DNA of 64,000 bases from Methylocystis sp. Sn-Cys (GTDB lineage Bacteria; Pseudomonadota; Alphaproteobacteria; Rhizobiales; Beijerinckiaceae), in contig NZ_JAERVJ010000007.1 of assembly GCF_016745395.1 (NCBI RefSeq), positions 62,001-126,000 on the forward strand, read 5' to 3'. Positions within the stretch are counted from its first letter, which is position 1, and every line of letters starts with the position of its first letter. Below are positions 61,706-64,000 of the stretch, piece after piece. The position numbers and the translations under genes were made by a program. The notes below the pieces were generated by a model. The model was not told the DNA's origin and searched no databases. It saw nothing but the letters and a program-made list of their open reading frames with translations.

Positions 61706-63645
61706 TGCTGGATGAGAAGGGCTTTGCTGATCTTGCCGACGAGCGCCACGCTGACAATGATGGCGGCGCGCCCGAGGAAGAGCGCCGCTTCATCTCCCAA
61801 TATCCGTACAGTATGGGCAGTGACGGGCTCTATGTCGAGGTGATTGCCGGCCCGGCGGGAAAAAAGCAACCGAAGGAGCTATTCGTCAGCGCGCCGTTCG
61901 AAATTCTCGGGCGTTGCCGTGATCCGCACGGCGACAACTGGGGCGCTCTCATCCGTTGGTATGACGACGACGGCAAAGCGCACACTCGCCATGTCGCCGA
62001 CGAAGCAATCCATCGCGACAGAAACGCGCTCTGCGCTGAATTGGCCCGCGAAGGCTTGCGCATCCATATCGACCAGCACGCCGCCTTCGTCGGCTACCTG
62101 AACGCAATCCGCGTCAAGAAGCGGATTACCATCGTGCGCCGGACCGGCTGGCATGAGATTGCGGGGCGCCATGTCTTCGTCCTGCCCGACGAGACAATCG
62201 GGAACACCGACGAGGACCTGTTCCCCGGAACATGTGCGGGAACATCTCAAAGCCCCGGAGGAACAGCGGAACAGGTGGAACAGGTCGAAACTGCGGAGGT
62301 CGGCGACAAGAAGAGTTTCGAGCGCATCGTCCTCGACGGGCCGGCGATCGGCCCATACGAGGCGCGCGGCACGTTGGAGGAATGGAAGGCCGGCGTCGGC
62401 AAGTTGATGCAAGGACACGCGCTCGCGGTGTTCGCTACGAGCGCCGCATTCGCGGGTCCGCTGCTTCACCTGGTCGGTGAGGGGGACGGCGGCATCCATC
62501 TGCTTGGGCCTTCTTCCATCGGCAAAAGCGCGATCGAGAACGGCCTGGCCTCCGTGTGGGGCAAGGGGGATACGCGGGGCGGCTTTGTGCGGACATGGCG
62601 CGCAACCCCGAATGGCCTTGAGGGCGTCGCTGAGGCGGCGACAGACACTTGCCTTGTCCTTGACGAGCTTGGGGTCGGCGACCCGCGCGAGGTGGGGCAG
62701 ATTGTCTACCAAATCTCGAATGGCCAGGGGAAAGCTCGGGCGTCCCGTGACGGCTCGGCCCGGAAGACGAAAGATTGGAGGGTTTTCGTCATCTCTTCCG
62801 GCGAAATTTCGATCGAAGAAAAAATCAAGGAAGACCGGACCCGTAAGCCGCGCGCTGGGCAACTGGTGCGTTTTCTGGATATTCCCGCGGATCAAGGAAA
62901 AGGCTTTGGCGTCTTCGACCATGGGGGCGCTGACGACAACGCCGCGCAGATCGCCGACGCGCTGAAGCGCGCCGCAGTGATGCATTACGGCACCGCCGGT
63001 CCAGAGTTCGTCCGGCAGATCATTCGCCGAGGGGTCGAGACCGTCGCAGCCACGGCGCGACGCTTTCTCGATGATTTCTGTCGTCGGCAGACCCCCAAGG
63101 GGGCGGATGGGCAGGTGGGGCGCGCCGTCAAAATCTTCGGACTGGCCGCCGCTGCGGGAGAGCTCGCCACTGACTTTCAGGTGACGCCCTGGAGGAGAGG
63201 CGAGGCCACGAAGGCCGCGGAGCGCGCGTTAGGAAAGTGGCTGGAGCGGCGGGGTGGATCCTCCTCCTATGAGGAGCGCCAATACATTGAGACGCTCCGA
63301 CGCTTCTTGGAGGCTCATGGGGCGAGCAAATTCGAGCGGCACCCTAAGCAGGACCATTACACTGCTGTCGATTGCTTTGGGTGGGTGGAGAGCAAGGGGG
63401 AAGTGGACGACAAAGGCCAGTTTAGGAAGGATCAGGACGGGAACGAAATCAAGCAGACAACATGGTTCATTCCCTCCGAGAGCTGGAAGCGCATCTTCGA
63501 AGGCCTTGATACTTCCGAAGCGGCGAAGTCCCTGGCCAGGATGGGGGTTGTCAAGCGCGGCAGCGACGCCATCCAGGTGTCGAAGAGCTTGGGGGGCAAA
63601 AAGAGGCGGGTATACGAGGTGAGCGACAAGATCTTCGACGATTAG
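61705..63645 (+). CDS. DUF927 ATPase/helicase-like replication protein
   Basis: The 646-residue product carries a DUF927 domain (residues about 30-330) with Walker A GPSSIGKS (268-275) and Walker B CLVLDELGV (316-324), followed by VYQISNGQGKARASRDGSARKTKDWRV, typical of these helicase-like ATPases in phage and integrative elements. The C-terminal part (about 480-640) is likely a DNA-binding region. Residues 172-200 (PGTCAGTSQSPGGTAEQVEQ) are encoded by TGTTCC-type repeats and look like a low-complexity insert. With the upstream primase it probably forms a primase-helicase pair. Confidence 0.88.
   Translation: MLDEKGFADLADERHADNDGGAPEEERRFISQYPYSMGSDGLYVEVIAGPAGKKQPKELFVSAPFEILGRCRDPHGDNWGALIRWYDDDGKAHTRHVADEAIHRDRNALCAELAREGLRIHIDQHAAFVGYLNAIRVKKRITIVRRTGWHEIAGRHVFVLPDETIGNTDEDLFPGTCAGTSQSPGGTAEQVEQVETAEVGDKKSFERIVLDGPAIGPYEARGTLEEWKAGVGKLMQGHALAVFATSAAFAGPLLHLVGEGDGGIHLLGPSSIGKSAIENGLASVWGKGDTRGGFVRTWRATPNGLEGVAEAATDTCLVLDELGVGDPREVGQIVYQISNGQGKARASRDGSARKTKDWRVFVISSGEISIEEKIKEDRTRKPRAGQLVRFLDIPADQGKGFGVFDHGGADDNAAQIADALKRAAVMHYGTAGPEFVRQIIRRGVETVAATARRFLDDFCRRQTPKGADGQVGRAVKIFGLAAAAGELATDFQVTPWRRGEATKAAERALGKWLERRGGSSSYEERQYIETLRRFLEAHGASKFERHPKQDHYTAVDCFGWVESKGEVDDKGQFRKDQDGNEIKQTTWFIPSESWKRIFEGLDTSEAAKSLARMGVVKRGSDAIQVSKSLGGKKRRVYEVSDKIFDD
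62219..62232. repeat. TGTTCC palindrome inside the DUF927 gene
   Basis: TGTTCCCCGGAACA is a perfect inverted repeat of TGTTCC and GGAACA. It lies 22 bp to the left of the 31-bp repeat at 62254-62284. Confidence 0.75.
62254..62284. repeat. 31-bp repeat, left copy (inside the DUF927 gene)
   Basis: This sequence, CCCGGAGGAACAGCGGAACA continuing GGTGGAACAGG, matches the reverse complement of 63666-63696 at 29 of 31 positions. It consists of repeated GGAACAG units and encodes part of the low-complexity stretch of the DUF927 protein. Confidence 0.85.
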
Positions 63646-63665
63646 TCGGGAGCTAGAAAATATGG

Positions 63666-63696
63666 CCTGTTCCACCTGTTCCGTTGTTCTTCCGGG
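63666..63696. repeat. 31-bp repeat, right copy (downstream of the DUF927 gene)
   Basis: Read on the minus strand it matches the left copy at 62254-62284 with two G/A differences. It begins 20 bp after the DUF927 stop codon. Confidence 0.85.
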
Positions 63697-63714
63697 CGTT
63701 TCGCCTGTTCCGGA

Positions 63715-63733
63715 CCCTGTTCCCAGAACAGGG
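63715..63733. repeat. CCCTGTTC palindrome in the DUF927 downstream region
   Basis: CCCTGTTC / GAACAGGG with a three-base CCA spacer forms a perfect palindrome, again built from the TGTTC core. It is 18 bp from the right 31-bp repeat. The region 63646-63809 otherwise has no gene. Confidence 0.75.
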
Positions 63734-63809
63734 GGCCTTGGCCCCGCGCGCGACTGTCCTGCGATTTTCCTGTGCGCCCCTCTCAGAGCCTGAAGTTGGA
63801 TTGCGAGCG

Positions 63810-64000
63810 ATGATCAAGTCTCACCGCGATGAGTTGATAGTCGCGCTGCTCCGCGCGGGCGTGCGCCTCAACGCGCGCTTCGGCGACCCACGGCGCTCCC
63901 CCAACGCCGAGCAGGACCTTCCCGGCTGGCGTCGGGACAAGGGCGACGGCGAGTTTGAATGGTGGATCTTGCCGTCGCACTGGCGCGTGATTTTTGAGCC
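63810..64000 (+). CDS. Hypothetical protein, C-terminus cut by window end
   Basis: An open frame from ATG 63810 encodes MIKSHRDELIVALLRAGVRL, then ARFGDPRRSPNAEQDLPGW and EFEWWILPSHWRVIFE, with no stop before the edge (63 codons). A GCGAGCGATG context gives a weak ribosome site. The Trp-rich end suggests a small DNA- or protein-binding domain. It belongs to the integrative element by position. Family not recognised. Confidence 0.5.
   Translation, partial: MIKSHRDELIVALLRAGVRLNARFGDPRRSPNAEQDLPGWRRDKGDGEFEWWILPSHWRVIFE

Overview
The window is a high-GC chromosomal segment from an alphaproteobacterium, most probably a member of the Rhizobiales/Hyphomicrobiales. Supporting signs are separate nuoC and nuoD, an ATP12-type F1 assembly factor, a DivL pseudokinase with tyrosine in the phosphoacceptor position, AddAB recombination helicases, and a TsaE-kinase fusion beside a MurU-like nucleotidyltransferase. 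A methanotroph of the Methylocystis/Methylosinus type is possible, but nothing in the window proves it.

Layout. Positions 1-7.8 kb hold the minus-strand complex I operon nuoABCDE-orf-FGH, with nuoH cut by the window edge. 8-15 kb has an ATP12 chaperone, an RluA-type pseudouridine synthase, a globin-coupled diguanylate cyclase, a PPOX-family flavoprotein and an SSS-family symporter. 15-20 kb carries rpsO-pnp, a secreted protein and an AI-2E family permease. 20-33 kb is a minus-strand block reading ahcY, divL, tsaE-amgK fusion, murU-like, addB, addA; it combines methyl-cycle, cell-cycle, tRNA-modification, cell-wall recycling and recombination genes. 33-46 kb contains a HisKA_2 sensor kinase, a chemotaxis receptor, TerB-like and SDR genes, rpmF, a GH25 lipoprotein, mgtE, a polysaccharide deacetylase, modA and a tRNA-Leu(GAG). 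46-58 kb has a desaturase, a J-domain membrane protein, a DUF350/YjfM-like/YjfC-like cluster, lipB, panC with acylphosphatase, a cold-shock gene and several small unknown genes.

From the tRNA-Ser(UGA) at 57.9 kb onward the content changes to an integrative element: tyrosine integrase, an HTH-like unknown, an excisionase-like protein, a RepB-type (AEP) primase and a DUF927 ATPase. It runs past the right edge. It carries a 31-bp inverted repeat built of TGTTCC units, which may be a replication or primase site.

Short palindromic repeat families are scattered between genes. Two of them are nested one inside the other at two distant loci. The observations most worth checking are the loss of the fourth N2 cluster cysteine in NuoB, the inverted repeats around the DUF927 gene, and the nested palindromes. 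No CRISPR array, rRNA or complete transposase was seen.
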